A stretch of 17,111 bases of DNA from contig JBBRNH010000104.1 of the NCBI GenBank assembly GCA_038230415.1, forward strand, positions 1 to 17,111, given 5' to 3'. Of this stretch, positions 16,299-17,111 are shown piece after piece. Both the position numbers and the translations under genes were made by a program. Origin of the DNA: JBBRNH01 sp038230415 (GTDB lineage: Bacteria; Bacteroidota; Bacteroidia; Cytophagales; Spirosomataceae). Under the pieces are notes generated by a model, which searched no databases, had not been told where the DNA came from, and saw only the letters and a program-made list of their open reading frames with translations. Position 1 is the first letter of the stretch. Each line of letters begins with the position of its first letter.

Positions 16299-16606
16299 AG
16301 TTGGCGGGATTTTGTCGGTTATCAAAAAGTCACAGCAGGTAAATTTCATCTACCAACAATAGACAACGCAAGTTGCGTAATACGTTTAATGGCGTGAAGT
16401 CAGTCAAATGAAGGCACTGTGGGCCACCAACCGTAACATACCTTGAGATGAAAGACTCCTTCGCACTACCCACCGAATACCCGGAACAATTTATTACTTT
16501 CGGAGCAGCTTGTTACTACGGATTGACAACATTTTTCATTAAATCCAAACAAGAAATAGTTGAACTTTGTTACGTTCAAAAATGTCAACAACTACCTCAA
16601 ACTGCC
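16299..16606. other. Intergenic region without a supported gene
   Basis: This is about 308 bases between the divergent dehydrogenase and the small broken gene. It is AT-richer than the rest of the window; 16501-16560 is about 35 percent GC. A plus-strand frame opens at an ATG at 16448 and runs into the small gene's signal peptide, but its first 53 residues look like no secreted or known protein and are probably chance. Two small symmetric sites are present: a 13-bp palindrome at 16366-16378, and TTGAAC/GTTCAA arms at 16560-16565 and 16574-16579. Promoters for both flanking genes must lie here, but I cannot assign them. Confidence 0.5.
16366..16378. promoter_or_regulatory. 13-bp palindrome, possible operator of the dehydrogenase gene
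   Basis: ACGCAA and TTGCGT flank a single central G, a perfect 6+1+6 palindrome about 70 bases upstream of the dehydrogenase ATG. It is a suitable size and place for a dimeric regulator site, but a palindrome of this length can occur by chance and no second copy was found. Confidence 0.2.
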
Positions 16607-16774
16607 ATGAAAAGACTGATTTTACCCTTCTTCTTCTCAGTGTTACTGCTGACACTGATAAGTTAAAAGCCAACCGTAGCTCAAAAAAAGACTGCCACCC
16701 AGGAAATTGACGACAACGTGGCGAAAATGGATTTGGCAGGCGTTGAGGTACAGAAGTTAGTTATCACCCACTAA
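16607..16774 (+). pseudogene. Small secreted-protein gene interrupted by an in-frame TAA
   Basis: An ATG at 16607 begins a clear signal-peptide-like sequence (MKRLILPFFFSVLLLTLIS), then TAA at 16664-16666. The same frame continues for 35 more codons, KPTVAQKKTATQEIDD..., to a second TAA at 16772-16774. KPTVAQKK reads as a natural continuation, since many Bacteroidota signal peptides end just before AQ. Ignoring the stop, the gene would make a 55-residue precursor and a mature peptide of about 30 charged residues (QKKTATQEIDDNVAKMDLAG onward). One base change would create the stop. I do not recognise the family. Alternatives are a sequencing error, or two unrelated stretches side by side. The next gene starts 11 bases downstream, so both may have been one operon. 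Confidence 0.5.
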
Positions 16775-16785
16775 CCAATACCGCC

Positions 16786-17111
16786 ATGAAACCCTCACGC
16801 AAACACGCAGGTCTGCTTGTCTGGTTCGGCATAATTGCCTTGCTGACAAGTGGTTGTTACAGGTCAATTGATTATACGACCGAGGTAACAGGATTTGTTC
16901 AGGATACAACCGGAAAACCCATGCCTGGATTTGTCTTCTTACTAATTGGTGATGACGGCAAATTAAGACGTTCAACAACCAACGAGTATAGGGTTACAAC
17001 CGATCAGACAGGGGCGTTTAAGCAAACGATACACTGGGGAAATAATACGGCTAAATATGAATTCAATTCATATTTAGCCCAAAAAGACTCGAAATGGTAC
17101 GGGCTTTCTAA
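16786..17111 (+). CDS. Putative lipoprotein with a carboxypeptidase-regulatory-like domain, 3' partial
   Basis: An open frame starts at the ATG at 16786 and is still open at the window end, giving 108 complete codons. Residues 1-23 form a signal peptide: a basic start (MKPSRKHAG), a hydrophobic core (LLVWFGIIALL), and TSGC with candidate lipidated C24. The -3 residue would be Thr, so the lipobox is slightly unusual. Residues of about 32-82 resemble the Ig-like carboxypeptidase-regulatory fold: EVTGFVQDTTGKPMPGFVF followed by TTDQTGAFKQTI, the pattern V-x-G-x-V-x-D-x-x-G-x-P-x-P-G then T-D-x-x-G-x-F. This suggests an outer-membrane or surface lipoprotein; no specific function can be given. Residues 88-98 are encoded by a perfect 31-bp palindrome. 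It begins 11 bases after the broken small gene. Confidence 0.72.
   Translation, partial: MKPSRKHAGLLVWFGIIALLTSGCYRSIDYTTEVTGFVQDTTGKPMPGFVFLLIGDDGKLRRSTTNEYRVTTDQTGAFKQTIHWGNNTAKYEFNSYLAQKDSKWYGLS
17049..17079. repeat. Perfect 31-bp palindrome inside the partial lipoprotein gene
   Basis: Arms of 15 bases, GGCTAAATATGAATT (17049-17063) and AATTCATATTTAGCC (17065-17079), are exact reverse complements around a single C at 17064. Symmetry stops at the next pair (C and C). The reading frame passes through it without a stop, encoding residues of about T88 to A98. No T-run follows on either strand, so it does not look like an ordinary intrinsic terminator. Confidence 0.9.

Noticed and set aside
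16560..16579. TTGAAC/GTTCAA inverted repeat upstream of the small gene
   Set aside because: Six-base arms with an 8-base loop are expected by chance in AT-rich DNA, and no second copy was seen.
16448..16666. 72-codon open frame upstream of and including the small signal peptide
   Set aside because: The signal-peptide-like segment begins only at the ATG at 16607. An internal hydrophobic segment after 53 unremarkable residues is less plausible than a start at 16607.
16757..16978. 73-codon minus-strand open frame
   Set aside because: It is antisense to the partial lipoprotein gene, which has a signal peptide, a lipobox-like site and a recognisable domain pattern.

Overview
The window looks like chromosomal DNA of a Gram-negative Bacteroidota bacterium, probably a Spirosoma-like member of the Cytophagales. 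The reasons are an adjacent SusC/SusD outer-membrane pair, a Bacteroidota-style FecA-like TonB-dependent receptor, lipoproteins with short N-terminal signals, genes without clear Shine-Dalgarno sequences, and a GC-rich core. The genus is an inference from overall protein style, not from a search.

Layout. (1) 2-2122, plus strand: a FecA-like TonB-dependent receptor, cut at its 5' end by the window edge. (2) 2136-4798, minus strand: tsaD (tRNA t6A synthesis) followed by a methylcrotonyl-CoA-carboxylase-type carboxyltransferase beta subunit. (3) 4803-4940: a symmetric intergenic element of two 31-nt heptamer-repeat arms in inverted orientation, filling the gap between the divergent tsaD and tamB genes. 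(4) 4949-9685, plus strand: a 1578-residue TamB-like envelope protein. (5) 9714-9752: a hairpin between convergent genes. (6) 15168 down to 9799, minus strand: a tight operon of susC-like, susD-like and DUF4397 lipoprotein genes, probably one nutrient-uptake unit with no enzyme or regulator beside it. (7) 15351-16298, minus strand: a D-2-hydroxyacid dehydrogenase. (8) 16299-17111: a more AT-rich right flank holding a small secreted-protein gene broken by an in-frame stop, then the start of a lipoprotein gene that runs off the window and contains a perfect 31-bp palindrome.

The genes are mostly housekeeping (tsaD, tamB, carboxylase) or ordinary nutrient uptake (FecA-like, SusCD). I see no CRISPR array, tRNA, rRNA, transposase, phage gene or recognisable defence system. 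The signals least explained by the genes are the heptamer inverted element at 4803-4940, the perfect palindrome at 17049-17079 and the interrupted small gene at 16607-16774.
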